Below are positions 37,606 to 46,351 of a DNA stretch of 64,000 nt, piece by piece. The notes below the pieces were generated by a model that made no database searches, had not been told where the DNA came from, and was given only the letters and a program-made list of their open reading frames with translations. Numbering within the stretch: the stretch's first letter is position 1; each line of letters starts with the position of its first letter. The position numbers and the translations under genes were made by a program. The DNA comes from Pseudomonas putida (GTDB lineage Bacteria > Pseudomonadota > Gammaproteobacteria > Pseudomonadales > Pseudomonadaceae): NCBI GenBank assembly GCA_029953615.1, contig CP124529.1, positions 2,198,998-2,262,997 of the forward strand. The letters are read 5' to 3'.

Positions 37606-39894
37606 TCAAAGCGACGAGTATTTCTTGCGCAGACGCTGGCGAATCAGCTCGGCCAAGGTGTTCATGATGAAGGTGAACATCAGCAGCACCAGCGCGGCCA
37701 GGAACAGCACGCGATAGTGGCTGCCGCCGACTTCCGATTCCGGCATTTCCACGGCCACGTTGGCGGCCAGGGTGCGCATGCCCTCGAACAGGTTCAGCTC
37801 CATCACCGGTGTGTTGCCGGTGGCCATCAGCACGATCATGGTCTCGCCCACCGCACGGCCCATGCCGATCATCAGCGCCGAGAAAATGCCCGGGCTGGCG
37901 GTGAGGATGACCACGCGGGTCAGGGTCTGCCAGGGCGTTGCACCCAGGGCCAGGGAGCCCAGGGTCAGGCTGCGCGGCACGCTGAACACGGCGTCTTCGG
38001 CGATGGAGTAGATGTTCGGGATGACCGCGAAGCCCATGGCGATACCCACCACCAGGGCGTTGCGCTGGTCGTAGGTTATCTTCAGATCGTTGGTGATCCA
38101 CAGGCGCATGTCGCCGTCAAAGAGCCAGCTTTCGAGGTGCGGGCTCATGGTCAGGGCGAACCAGCCGGTGAACAGGATGACCGGGATCAGGATCGCCGCT
38201 TCCCAGCCATCCGGGATACGCAGGCGGATCGACTCGGGCAGGCGGGTCCAGGCGAAGCCGGCCAGCAGGATACCGAGCGGCATCAGCAGGAACAGACTGA
38301 ACACGCCCGGCAGGTGGCCTTCCAGGTACGGGGCGAGGAACAGGCCGGCAAAGAAGCCGAGGATCACCGTCGGCATCGCTTCCATCAGTTCGATCACCGG
38401 CTTGACCTTGCGGCGCATGCCCGGGGCCATGAAGTAGGCGGTGTAGATAGCCGCGGCAATCGCCAGCGGGGCCGCCAGGATCATGGCGTAGAACGCGGCC
38501 TTCAGAGTACCGAAGGTCAGTGGCGACAGGCTCAGCTTTGGCTCGAAGTCGGTGTTCGAAGCGGTCGATTGCCAGACGTATTTCGGCTCGTCGTAGTTCT
38601 CGTACCACACCTTGCCCCACAGCGCGCTGAAGGAAATTTCCGGGTGCGGGTTGCGCAGGCTCAGCGGCAGCAGCTTGCCGCCTTCTTCGATGATGATGCG
38701 GTTGGCACGTGGCGACAGGGCCAGGATACCAGGGCCTTCGGCGGCCGGCTCGACCAGCAGGGTACGGTGCGCGGTGCTGTGGAACACGCCCAGCTCGCCT
38801 GCGGCGTCGAGGGCCACGAAGCCCTTGCGGCGCTCTTCGGCGTCGATCTGCACGACTGCGGCCTTGCCCATCTGGAAGGTGCGGATCAGCTTGAAGCGCG
38901 ATTCGCCATCCGGGTCACGGGCCATGAACCACTGGGCCAGGCCGCCCTTGGAGTCGCCGATGATCAGCGAGATGCCGCCGACCAGCTGGGCGGTGGCGGT
39001 AATTTCGGTGTCGGCGCTTTCAGACAGCTTGTAGCGGCCGTTGAGACTCTTGTCACGCAGGTTGAACACGTCCGCGGTGGCACGGCCGTTGATCACGTAC
39101 AGCCACTGCTGACGCGGGTCGATGAAGATGTTCTTCACCGTTTCGGTCATCTGCGGCAGTTCGATGCGGCGCTGCTCGGTGGTGACCTCTTCGGTCATCA
39201 TGTTTTCGCTGCGGGTCAGCTCGACCACCTGCAGGTGCGCGCCGGTGGAACCGGCCATTAGCAGGGTGTCGCCATTGACGTTGACGCTGACATGCTCCAG
39301 CGCACGGCCCTGCTCGTCGAGCACGAACGGCTGCTCGCCGTACGGGTAGTCGATGCCGGGGGTGATGGTTTTCTTGTTGTCCGGGTAGGTGATCTTGTAG
39401 GTGTGGTGGAACACCAGCGCCTGGCCATTGGACAAGCCCAGCACCACCAGCGGGCTACCCGGCTGGTCGGCACTGATCGAAGTGACCTGGGTGCCTGCCG
39501 GCACCGGCAGGTCGAAACGCTTGAGCTCGTTGCCGGTCTTGGTATCAAAGAACAGTGCCTGGCCCTTGTCCGAAACGCGCATGCCCACCAGGTTCTGCTC
39601 TTCAAGCGCGATCATCAGCGGCTTGCCGGCATCCTGTTGCAGCCAGGTCGGCTCCAAGGCCTTCTTGCTGGTCAGCTCGGCGCCCTGGAACAGCGGCAGC
39701 ACTACATAGGCCAGATAGAAGAAGATCAGGGTGATCGCCGCCAATACGGCAAGCCCGCCCACCAGTACATACCAGCGGGTCAGGCGGTCCTTGAGCGCGC
39801 GCATGCGACGCTTGCGTTGCAACTCCGGCGTATTGAAATCAATCCGCACAGGCTGGGAATTTTGGGTCATGTTGGAGTTGGCCAGATCATTCAT
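37606..39894 (-). CDS. pstC: Phosphate ABC transporter permease PstC, long form with a propeller-like insert
   Basis: This second Pst permease subunit has 762 residues against about 320 in E. coli. After a first helix near residues 45-70, a long soluble region (about 75-430) has repeated beta-strand motifs such as VGMRVSDKGQALFFDTKTGNELKRFDLP and VLGLSNGQALVFHHTYKI, in the manner of a beta-propeller. The rest is the permease domain with GLFLAPYLEG-type helices and SLALGATPWQTLTRVVILTAS. The ATG at 39894 gives MNDLANSNMTQ; a GTG lies two codons upstream. The insert may sense or bind something in the periplasm. Confidence 0.92.
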   Translation of the reverse strand: MNDLANSNMTQNSQPVRIDFNTPELQRKRRMRALKDRLTRWYVLVGGLAVLAAITLIFFYLAYVVLPLFQGAELTSKKALEPTWLQQDAGKPLMIALEEQNLVGMRVSDKGQALFFDTKTGNELKRFDLPVPAGTQVTSISADQPGSPLVVLGLSNGQALVFHHTYKITYPDNKKTITPGIDYPYGEQPFVLDEQGRALEHVSVNVNGDTLLMAGSTGAHLQVVELTRSENMMTEEVTTEQRRIELPQMTETVKNIFIDPRQQWLYVINGRATADVFNLRDKSLNGRYKLSESADTEITATAQLVGGISLIIGDSKGGLAQWFMARDPDGESRFKLIRTFQMGKAAVVQIDAEERRKGFVALDAAGELGVFHSTAHRTLLVEPAAEGPGILALSPRANRIIIEEGGKLLPLSLRNPHPEISFSALWGKVWYENYDEPKYVWQSTASNTDFEPKLSLSPLTFGTLKAAFYAMILAAPLAIAAAIYTAYFMAPGMRRKVKPVIELMEAMPTVILGFFAGLFLAPYLEGHLPGVFSLFLLMPLGILLAGFAWTRLPESIRLRIPDGWEAAILIPVILFTGWFALTMSPHLESWLFDGDMRLWITNDLKITYDQRNALVVGIAMGFAVIPNIYSIAEDAVFSVPRSLTLGSLALGATPWQTLTRVVILTASPGIFSALMIGMGRAVGETMIVLMATGNTPVMELNLFEGMRTLAANVAVEMPESEVGGSHYRVLFLAALVLLMFTFIMNTLAELIRQRLRKKYSSL

Positions 39895-39996
39895 GCGCAC
39901 ACCCTAGCGGTCCCGTGTGACAAAAACATTACAAAGTGGTGACGCACGAAAGCCCGCCGCACAGGAAACCTGGCTTCGGACTGAAATTTCGTGGAA

Positions 39997-40021
39997 GAGG
40001 CCGGGCAGCAGCACCGGCCTC
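39997..40021 (-). terminator. Hairpin between pstS and pstC
   Basis: A perfect 8-bp stem (GAGGCCGG / CCGGCCTC, 9-base loop) lies just after the pstS stop on the minus strand, with no long U-tract. Such hairpins often act as partial terminators or RNA-end stabilisers, allowing more PstS than permease to be made. Confidence 0.6.
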
Positions 40022-40033
40022 CTCCTCAGTTAC

Positions 40034-41032
40034 TTACTTTTTTGCAACGTTACCTGCGTGGGACAGGCCCAGGTCAGCCAGGGTCTTGTCGACGACTTTG
40101 GCCGGCAGCGGAATGTAGCCATCCTTCACCACGACCTGCTGGCCAGCTTGCGACAACACCAGCTTGACGAACTCGGCTTCCAGCGGGGCCAGAGGCTTGT
40201 TCGGGGCTTTGTTGACGTAGACGTACAGGAAGCGCGACAGCGGGTAGGTGCCGTTCAGGGCGTTGGTTTCATTGTCTTCGACGAACTCGCCGCCTTCCTT
40301 CTTGGCCAGGGCCACGGTCTTGACGCTGGCGGTCTTGTAGCCGATACCCGAATAGCCGATGCCGTTCAGCGAGGAGCTGATCGACTGCACGACCGAAGCC
40401 GAGCCAGGCTGTTCGTTGACGTTAGCCTTGAAGTCGCCTTTGCACAGGGCTTCTTCCTTGAAGTAGCCATAGGTGCCCGATACCGAGTTACGGCCGAACA
40501 GCTGTACTGGCTTGTTGGCCAGGTCGCCGGTCACGCCCAGGTCACCCCAGGTCTTGACGTCGGCTTTGCCACCGCACAGGCGGGTGGAAGAGAAAATGGC
40601 GTCGACCTGGGCCATGGTCAGGCCTTTGATCGGGTTGTCCTTGTGCACGAACACAGCCAGGGCGTCTACGGCGACCGGGATGGCAGTCGGCTTGTAGCCG
40701 TACTTCTGCTCGAAGGCCTGCAGCTCGACATCCTTCATCTTGCGGCTCATCGGGCCGAGGTTGGCGGTGCCTTCGGTCAGCGCGGGTGGCGCGGTGGAGG
40801 AGCCGGCAGCCTGGATCTGGATGTTTACGTTCGGATATTCCTTCTTGTAGGCCTCGGCCCACAGAGTCATCAGGTTGGCGAGGGTGTCCGAACCGACGCT
40901 GGAGAGGTTGCCCGAAACACCGGTGGTCTTGGTGTAGGTCGGGATCGCAGGATCGACAGCGGCTACCGCGTTGGCGGTTGCAACGCCAGCGGCGGCAAAG
41001 GTGAGGGCCGCCATCAAACGCTTCAGTTTCAT
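40034..41032 (-). CDS. pstS: Phosphate-binding periplasmic protein PstS
   Basis: PstS captures phosphate in the periplasm for PstCAB. The 332-residue protein has a signal peptide ([25 protein letters not shown]) and the PstS-like fold with [34 protein letters not shown] near residues 39-72 and [15 protein letters not shown] near 74-88 (phosphate-contacting Ser/Thr). It belongs to the DING-like/large PstS subgroup of pseudomonads by its opening. It is first in the pstS-C-A-B order and preceded by a Pho box. Confidence 0.96.
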   Translation of the reverse strand: MKLKRLMAALTFAAAGVATANAVAAVDPAIPTYTKTTGVSGNLSSVGSDTLANLMTLWAEAYKKEYPNVNIQIQAAGSSTAPPALTEGTANLGPMSRKMKDVELQAFEQKYGYKPTAIPVAVDALAVFVHKDNPIKGLTMAQVDAIFSSTRLCGGKADVKTWGDLGVTGDLANKPVQLFGRNSVSGTYGYFKEEALCKGDFKANVNEQPGSASVVQSISSSLNGIGYSGIGYKTASVKTVALAKKEGGEFVEDNETNALNGTYPLSRFLYVYVNKAPNKPLAPLEAEFVKLVLSQAGQQVVVKDGYIPLPAKVVDKTLADLGLSHAGNVAKK

Positions 41033-41102
41033 GCCTTGCTCCTAGCAGGAATATTGGGGTGTTGGATGGAACGGGCCCAAGTATCTGTAGGCCGCATGAA
41101 TA

Positions 41103-41124
41103 CGATATGACTTGAATATGACAA
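41103..41124 (-). promoter_or_regulatory. Pho box upstream of pstS
   Basis: On the minus strand TTGTCATATTCAAGTCATAT forms two 11-base repeats of the PhoB-binding pattern (TGTCATA....AGTCATA). It lies about 70 bases before the pstS start, as expected for PhoB activation. Confidence 0.85.
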
Positions 41125-41156
41125 TTGGATGAAAGGCCATCATCGAAAAGCAGGCC

Positions 41157-41235
41157 CGGCCTCTTCGCGGGCATGCCGGCTCCCACAGGGTTCACCAAAG
41201 GCCCTGTGGGAGCGGGCGTGCCCGCGAAGAGGCCA
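41157..41235. repeat. REP pair, P. putida type
   Basis: Facing REP cores, one with the variant 'catgccggctccca', lie between the pstS upstream region and the MFS gene's 3' end. Confidence 0.92.
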
Positions 41236-41251
41236 GTAGCCCTGGCGCAGA

Positions 41252-42541
41252 TCAGCGCTTGTTGGCGAGCAGGTACAGGCCCACAGCCAGACCAACGGCA
41301 CACAGCCCCGCCACATAGTAGGCAGGCGCCATCGGGCTCACTTTCAGCAGCGCAGTCACCACCATCGGTGTCAGCCCGCCAAAGATCGCGTAGGCCACGT
41401 TGTACGAGAACGACAGCCCGCTGAAGCGCACCACCGCCGGAAAGGCCTTGACCATCACATAAGGCACCGCACCGATCACGCCCACGCACAGTCCGGTCAC
41501 GGCATACAACGGGAACAGCAGCTCGGGCCGCGTAGGCAGGCTGTGGTAGAAGGTCCAGGAGGTCACCAGCAGCAGCAGGCTACCGATCACGAACACCCGG
41601 CCCGCGCCAAAGCGGTCGGCCAGGCTGCCAGCACCTATGCAGCCAAAGCTGAGCAGCACAATGGCCAGGCTGTTGGCCTTGAGGGAATCGGTGGGGCTGA
41701 TGTGGTAGATGCTTTGCAGCAGCGCCGGGGTCATCAGGATAAGCACCACGATGGCAGCCGACAGCATCCAGGTCAGCAGCATCGACAGGATGATCGCACC
41801 ACGATGGTCACGCAGCACCGCGCGCAACGGCAGCTCCTCGGCCAGCGCCTTGCGCTGCTGCATTTCGGCGAACACCGGGGTTTCGTGCAGCCAACGGCGC
41901 AGGTACACCGAGAACAGGCCGAATACACCGCCGAGCAGGAACGGGATACGCCAGGCGTAATCTGCCACTTCCTGCGCGTTGTAGACGCTGTTGATCAGGG
42001 TGGCCACCAGCGAACCGAGCAGGATTCCGGCAGTCAGGCCGGCGGTGAGGGTGCCGCAGGCGTAGCCGGTATTGCGCTCTGGCACGTGCTCGGACACGAA
42101 CACCCAGGCACCCGGTACCTCGCCACCAATGGCCGCACCCTGTATCACGCGCATCAGCAGCAACAGGATCGGTGCCCACATGCCGATCTGTGCATAGGTG
42201 GGCAGCAGACCCATGATCAGCGTCGGCAAGGCCATCATGAAGATGCTCAGGGTGAACATTTTCTTGCGCCCGAGCAGGTCGCCGAAGTGGGCCATGATGA
42301 TGCCGCCCAGCGGCCGCGCCAGATAGCCGGCGGCGAAAATGCCGAAGGTTTGCATCAGGCGCAGCCATTCGGGCATGTCAGCCGGGAAGAACAGTTTGCC
42401 GACCACAGTGGCGAAGAACACGAAGATGATGAAGTCGTAGAACTCCAGCGCGCCGCCCAGAGCGGACAGTGAGAGGGTCTTGTAGTCACTGCGGGTCAGC
42501 GGCCGCGAGGGCTGCTCGATACTGCTCGGCACGGAAGTCAT
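41252..42541 (-). CDS. MFS transporter, metabolite:H+ symporter type
   Basis: The 429-residue protein has about 12 helices and the MHS-family features: FYDFIIFVFFATVVGKLFFP near 35-54, GRKKMFTLSIFMMALPTLIMGLLPTYAQIG in the loop 2-3 region, and AIGGEVPGAWVFVSEHVPERNTGYACG near 137-163. Family members (ProP, ShiA, KgtP, citrate carriers) take up organic acids or osmolytes with protons; this substrate is unknown. The start ATG at 42541 fits. It is monocistronic and next to, but separate from, pstS. Confidence 0.85.
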   Translation of the reverse strand: MTSVPSSIEQPSRPLTRSDYKTLSLSALGGALEFYDFIIFVFFATVVGKLFFPADMPEWLRLMQTFGIFAAGYLARPLGGIIMAHFGDLLGRKKMFTLSIFMMALPTLIMGLLPTYAQIGMWAPILLLLMRVIQGAAIGGEVPGAWVFVSEHVPERNTGYACGTLTAGLTAGILLGSLVATLINSVYNAQEVADYAWRIPFLLGGVFGLFSVYLRRWLHETPVFAEMQQRKALAEELPLRAVLRDHRGAIILSMLLTWMLSAAIVVLILMTPALLQSIYHISPTDSLKANSLAIVLLSFGCIGAGSLADRFGAGRVFVIGSLLLLVTSWTFYHSLPTRPELLFPLYAVTGLCVGVIGAVPYVMVKAFPAVVRFSGLSFSYNVAYAIFGGLTPMVVTALLKVSPMAPAYYVAGLCAVGLAVGLYLLANKR

Positions 42542-42902
42542 CGCTGATTGTTCTCTTTGTGGGCATGCAGGCCGCTTGGCACGCGGCTTCTGGATTGGGA
42601 GACAGGCGAAGATAGCAAATTGCTGAGCTGCGCCGAAAGCGATACAAAATCCCTACACATATTCATGAATGCGCGGTCGTCGCTGGCCGTCATGCTCTAT
42701 ATACTGGCGCTTCGTAGGAAAAGGTTGCTCCTAACGTGGGATGTTGTGCGAAAACGCCGGTCATTATTGTCAGGCGGTTTCGCAGAGTTTCCCTACGGCC
42801 GCCCAGTGAAACGAAATCGGCGTAGTATGTTTCAAGCTGAATCGTTTACCCGGCCTTTGCGCCACACCAACGAAAAGCGTCACGGGTCAGAGGCCCCATC
42901 GC
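42542..42902. other. 361-base intergenic region between the MFS and thioesterase genes
   Basis: There is no convincing gene here; a 120-residue open frame has no ribosome site and unlike codon use. A TATACT block at 42700-42705 could be a -10 element for the thioesterase, leaving a leader of roughly 190 bases. Inside that leader an imperfect 12-bp inverted repeat (TGCGAAAACGCC at 42747-42758, GGCGGTTTCGCA at 42773-42784) can form a hairpin. Confidence 0.45.
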
Positions 42903-43301
42903 ATGATTGAGCTCGAACAAGAAGATCCAATCCCGCAAGGCGACCTGGCCTTGCAGATCACCGCGCTGCCGCGTGAAACCAACGGCTTTGGCGACATCTT
43001 CGGCGGCTGGCTGGTCGCCCAGATGGACTTGGCCGGCACCGCCATGGCCAGCCGTGTCGCCGGCGGCCGCGTGGCTACCGTGGCGATCGACCGCATGGCC
43101 TTTCTGGTACCGGTCGCCGTTGGCGCGCAGCTGTCGTTCTATACCCAGACCCTGGAAATCGGCCGCAGCTCGATCCAGATGATGGTCGAAGTGTGGAGCG
43201 ACGACCCACTGTCCAGCGAATGGCGCAAGGTCACCGAAGCCGTGTTCGTCTTCGTCGCCATCGACGGCAGTGGCCGCACCCGCTCCGTACCTCGTCGCTG
43301 A
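42903..43301 (+). CDS. Acyl-CoA thioesterase, YciA-like hotdog fold
   Basis: The 132-residue protein has the YciA-type hotdog pattern (LQITALPRETNGFGDIFGGWLVAQMDLAGTAMASRVAGGRVATVAIDRMAFLVPV), with the central helix and the G-D-x-F-G-G-W motif containing the catalytic Asp. Such enzymes hydrolyse a range of acyl-CoAs. It lies 62 bases before the hexose-phosphate epimerase gene and may be co-transcribed with it. Confidence 0.9.
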   Translation: MIELEQEDPIPQGDLALQITALPRETNGFGDIFGGWLVAQMDLAGTAMASRVAGGRVATVAIDRMAFLVPVAVGAQLSFYTQTLEIGRSSIQMMVEVWSDDPLSSEWRKVTEAVFVFVAIDGSGRTRSVPRR

Positions 43302-43363
43302 GCCACGCCGGCGGTAAACTCATTGCATGAGCCCGGGTCCAAGGCCCACTGGCAATCAATGAG

Positions 43364-44269
43364 ATGAATGCAATGGCTACCTTCCAGGTCGTAACCGAGC
43401 AACATGGCGAACTCGACTGCTGGCGTATCAGCAGCGACCGCGCCGAACTCCTGATCGCCCAGCAGGGCGCGCAGATCCTCAGCTACCAGCGAGTGGGCGA
43501 GCCACCGCTGCTGTGGCTGAGCGACCAGGCCATCTTCCGCAAGGGCAAGTCGGTACGCGCCGGAGTGCCGGTGTGCTGGCCGTGGTTCGGCAACCTGCAG
43601 CGCAACCCCCAGGCCGTGCAGGCCATGTACCATGGCGAACAGGCACCCGCGCACGGCCTGGCGCGCGCGCGCGACTGGCAATTGCTGGGTATCGAGGAAG
43701 CAGGCGACAGACTGCGCATCGAATTCGAACTACCGCAAGCGCAGGGTGACCTGCCTGGCTGGCCTCATGACGTCGAACTGAAGCTGGTGGTTGAGCTGGG
43801 CGAAGACCTGCAGCTGAACCTGACCAGCCGCAACATGGGCAATACCCCGGTTACCATCAGCCAGGCCCTGCACAGTTACTTCGCAGTCAGTGACGTGCGC
43901 CAGGCGCGGGTCGAAGGGGTTGAGGGGCTTGGCTATATCGAGACCCTGGCTGACTGGGAACAGCGTCAGCAGCAGGGGGCCCTTGAGTTTGCCGGGGAGA
44001 CTGACCGGATCTACCTGGCGACCCCGCCCCAGCTGAGCATCGTCGACCCGCACTGGAACCGGCGGATAACCCTGACCAGCAGCGGGTCGCGTTCGGCGGT
44101 GATCTGGAACCCCTGGACCGATCGGGCCAGGGAATTGCCGGACATGGCGGATGATGGCTGGCAGCGGATGCTGTGCATCGAGACGGCGAATGTGTGGGAT
44201 GACCTAGTAGAATTGAAGCCTGGGGCCAGCAGCTCGCTGGGGGTCAGGATTGGCTGTGAAATGATCTGA
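43364..44269 (+). CDS. D-hexose-6-phosphate mutarotase, YeaD-like
   Basis: The 301-residue aldose-epimerase superfamily protein has GAQILSYQRVGEPPLLWLS near residues 32-50, RAGVPVCWPWFG near 65-76 and ALHSYFAVSDV near 167-177, the YeaD-family pattern with catalytic His and Glu. It interconverts anomers of glucose-6-phosphate. A second in-frame ATG at 43373 (MATFQVVTEQ) could be the true start, since GAG lies nine bases before it; the first ATG abuts that site. Confidence 0.85.
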   Translation: MNAMATFQVVTEQHGELDCWRISSDRAELLIAQQGAQILSYQRVGEPPLLWLSDQAIFRKGKSVRAGVPVCWPWFGNLQRNPQAVQAMYHGEQAPAHGLARARDWQLLGIEEAGDRLRIEFELPQAQGDLPGWPHDVELKLVVELGEDLQLNLTSRNMGNTPVTISQALHSYFAVSDVRQARVEGVEGLGYIETLADWEQRQQQGALEFAGETDRIYLATPPQLSIVDPHWNRRITLTSSGSRSAVIWNPWTDRARELPDMADDGWQRMLCIETANVWDDLVELKPGASSSLGVRIGCEMI

Positions 44270-44288
44270 GTCTTGCAGTGCCTGTGCG

Positions 44289-44320
44289 GGCCTCTTCGCG
44301 GGCAAGCCCGCGAAGAGGCC
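44289..44320. repeat. Compact perfect palindrome derived from a REP pair
   Basis: A 32-base palindrome, ggcctcttcgcggg.caa.cccgcgaagaggcc in outline, keeps the outer halves of two facing REPs but lacks the 'ctcccacag' parts and the spacer. It looks like an internal deletion of a normal pair and now resembles a tight terminator hairpin between the convergent neighbours. Confidence 0.88.
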
Positions 44321-44332
44321 GGCACAGAAAAG

Positions 44333-44866
44333 TCAGAGATCAGCATCCTCCACCACCCTCACCTTCCCCGCATCCAGCGCATAGGCCGCGTCGGCCAGGT
44401 CATTGCTGACCTTCTCCACCTTCAGCGTTCCGCTGACCCACAGCGGGGTGTAGATGTCATCGATCTTCAGGCCTTTCGGGTAGCGCACCAGCACCAGCTG
44501 GTTTGGCGGTGGTGGCGGCACGTGGATGCACGCGCCCGGGTACGGCACCAGGAAGAACAGCGTGCTGTTGCCCTTGGCGTCGCTCTCCAGTGGTACGGGG
44601 TAACCGCCCAGGCGGATGTCCTTGCCGTTCATGGCCGCCACGGTCTTGGTCGAGTACATCACCGCCGGCAAACCCTTGCCCTGCTTCAGGCCGCCCTTGT
44701 CGGTAAAGGTGCCCATGGCTTCCGGCGAGTTGTGGTCGATTTCAGGCATTTGCTCGAGCGCCTGCTGGTCCGACTTGGGCATCAGCTCCAGCCAGTCGGT
44801 TTCAGGCAGTTCGGCATGAGCCAGGGTGCTGGCCAACAGCAGTGAGGCGAGGAATAAGGCACGCAT
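44333..44866 (-). CDS. DUF3299 family exported protein
   Basis: The 177-residue protein starts MRALFLASLLLASTLAHA, a signal peptide cut near residue 18. The DUF3299 domain follows, with VMYSTKTVAAMNGKDIRLGGYPVPLE and FFLVPYPGACIHVPPPPPNQLVLV (a conserved Cys/His cluster), and an acidic end. The family is exported and sometimes linked to metal uptake, but its role is unproven. I start at 44866; the earlier in-frame start at 44902 lacks a signal. It is convergent with the mutarotase gene. Confidence 0.82.
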   Translation of the reverse strand: MRALFLASLLLASTLAHAELPETDWLELMPKSDQQALEQMPEIDHNSPEAMGTFTDKGGLKQGKGLPAVMYSTKTVAAMNGKDIRLGGYPVPLESDAKGNSTLFFLVPYPGACIHVPPPPPNQLVLVRYPKGLKIDDIYTPLWVSGTLKVEKVSNDLADAAYALDAGKVRVVEDADL

Positions 44867-44914
44867 GAAAATGCTCGGCAACTCGAATGAATTGCCGGGC
44901 ATTCTAACCAGTAT

Positions 44915-45162
44915 TCAGCGTTTCTTGATGAATCCGTAGATCACCAGGAGGACCACCGCCCCCACCAGCGCACACCAAAGAAGCCCGCCGCCTCCCCGGC
45001 CTGATAGATACCCAGCGCCTGGCCGCCGTAGGTGGCCAGCAGGGAACCGGCAATACCTAGCAGGATGGTCATGATCCAGCCCATGCTGTCGTCGCCCGGC
45101 TTGATGAAGCGGGCCAGCAGGCCGACAATAAGGCCGATGAAGATGGTTCCAATGATACCCAT
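44915..45162 (-). pseudogene. GlsB/YeaQ/YmgE family membrane protein, broken by a 2-base insertion
   Basis: The gene starts MGIIGTIFIGLIVGLLARFIKPGDDSMGW (ATG at 45162, site 'agaggga') and reads normally through two helices to EAAGFFG. There the text has ggtgtgcgctgg where ggtgcgctgg is expected, an extra GT (the CA repeat at 44971-44975 on the plus strand). The frame then runs V-RWWGRWSSW and stops, losing the last helix. The intended ending ALVGAVVLLVIYGFIKKR is intact in another frame. Removing the two bases gives 81 residues, the normal family length. Such small proteins are stress-linked and otherwise uncharacterised. Confidence 0.85.
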
Positions 45163-45258
45163 GGCAATCCCTCTGCAGTAATGATGGAACAAGCCAAAGC
45201 CTAGACAGCGCTTTGGCTCGTTGCCATTTCAGAGGGCAAGCCGCTGGTAGAAGTTCGA

Positions 45259-46341
45259 TCAGTTGCCGATCAGGGCTTCTACTTCGGCAATCTTGCGCTC
45301 GAGGGTGGCCATGTCGTGGCAACGCAGGGTAGCGTGGCCAACCTTGCGACCGGCCTTGAAGGCCTTGCCGTAGTGGTGCAGGTGGCAGTCACCGATGGCG
45401 ACCACTTTGTCCACCGCCGGCACTTCACCGATGAAGTTGAGCATTGCGCTCTCACCGACCTTGGCGGTCGAGCCCAGCGGCAAGCCGGCGACGGCGCGCA
45501 GGTGGTTCTCGAACTGGCTGCACTCGGCGCCTTCGATGGTCCAGTGCCCGGAGTTGTGCACGCGCGGCGCGATCTCGTTGGCCTTCAGGCCGCCGTCGAC
45601 TTCGAAGAACTCGAAGGCTATCACGCCCACATAGTCCAGTTGCTTGAGCACCCGGCCCACGTAGTCTTCGGCCAGGGCCTGCAGCGGGTGCGCCTGGCTG
45701 GCGACCGACAGGCGCAGGATGCCGCTTTCGTGGGTGTTGTGCACCAGCGGGTAGAAGCGGGTTTCGCCATCACGGGCACGCACGGCCACCAGCGACACTT
45801 CGCCGGTGAACGGCACGAAGCCTTCCAGCAGGCACGGCACGCTGCCCAGCTCGGCAAAGGTACCGACCACGTCCTCTGGGGTGCGCAGCACCTTCTGGCC
45901 CTTGCCGTCGTAACCCAGGGTGCGGGTTTTCAGCACGGCCGGCAGGCCGATGCTGGCCACCGCGGCCTCCAGGTCGGCCTGCGAAAGAATGTCGGCGAAG
46001 GCCGGGGTTGGGATACCCAGGTCGCGGAACATGCTCTTCTCGAACAGGCGGTCACGGGCGATGCGCAGCGCTTCGGCGCTGGGGTATACCGGTACGAACT
46101 GCGAGAGGAAGGCCACGGTCTCGGCCGGGACGCTTTCAAACTCGAAGGTAACCAGGTCGACTTGATCAGCCAGCTGGCGCAGGTGGTCCTGGTCGCCGTA
46201 GTCGGCACGCAGGTGCTCGCCAAGCGGCGCGGCGCAGGCGTCCGGCGCCGGGTCGAGGAAAGCGAAGTTCATGCCCAGCGGGGTACCCGCCAGGGCCAGC
46301 ATGCGGCCCAGCTGGCCGCCACCGATTACACCGATCTTCAT
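45259..46341 (-). CDS. purK: N5-carboxyaminoimidazole ribonucleotide synthase PurK
   Basis: PurK uses ATP and bicarbonate to carboxylate AIR, giving N5-CAIR in purine synthesis. The 360-residue ATP-grasp enzyme has the N-terminal MKIGVIGGGQLGRMLALAG motif (residues 1-19), RTLGYDGKGQKVL near 142-154 and the ANEIAPRVHNSGHWTIEGAECSQFENHLRAVAGLPLG region near 263-299. I start at 46341 because the family begins at MKIGV; upstream frame overlaps purE. It lies 10 bases after purE. Confidence 0.97.
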   Translation of the reverse strand: MKIGVIGGGQLGRMLALAGTPLGMNFAFLDPAPDACAAPLGEHLRADYGDQDHLRQLADQVDLVTFEFESVPAETVAFLSQFVPVYPSAEALRIARDRLFEKSMFRDLGIPTPAFADILSQADLEAAVASIGLPAVLKTRTLGYDGKGQKVLRTPEDVVGTFAELGSVPCLLEGFVPFTGEVSLVAVRARDGETRFYPLVHNTHESGILRLSVASQAHPLQALAEDYVGRVLKQLDYVGVIAFEFFEVDGGLKANEIAPRVHNSGHWTIEGAECSQFENHLRAVAGLPLGSTAKVGESAMLNFIGEVPAVDKVVAIGDCHLHHYGKAFKAGRKVGHATLRCHDMATLERKIAEVEALIGN

Positions 46342-46351
46342 GGGTTTAGCC

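Noticed and set aside
42548..42910. A 120-codon open frame in the 42.5-42.9 kb gap
   Set aside because: It has no ribosome site and mixed composition, and it overlaps a likely promoter and hairpin; I treat the region as non-coding.
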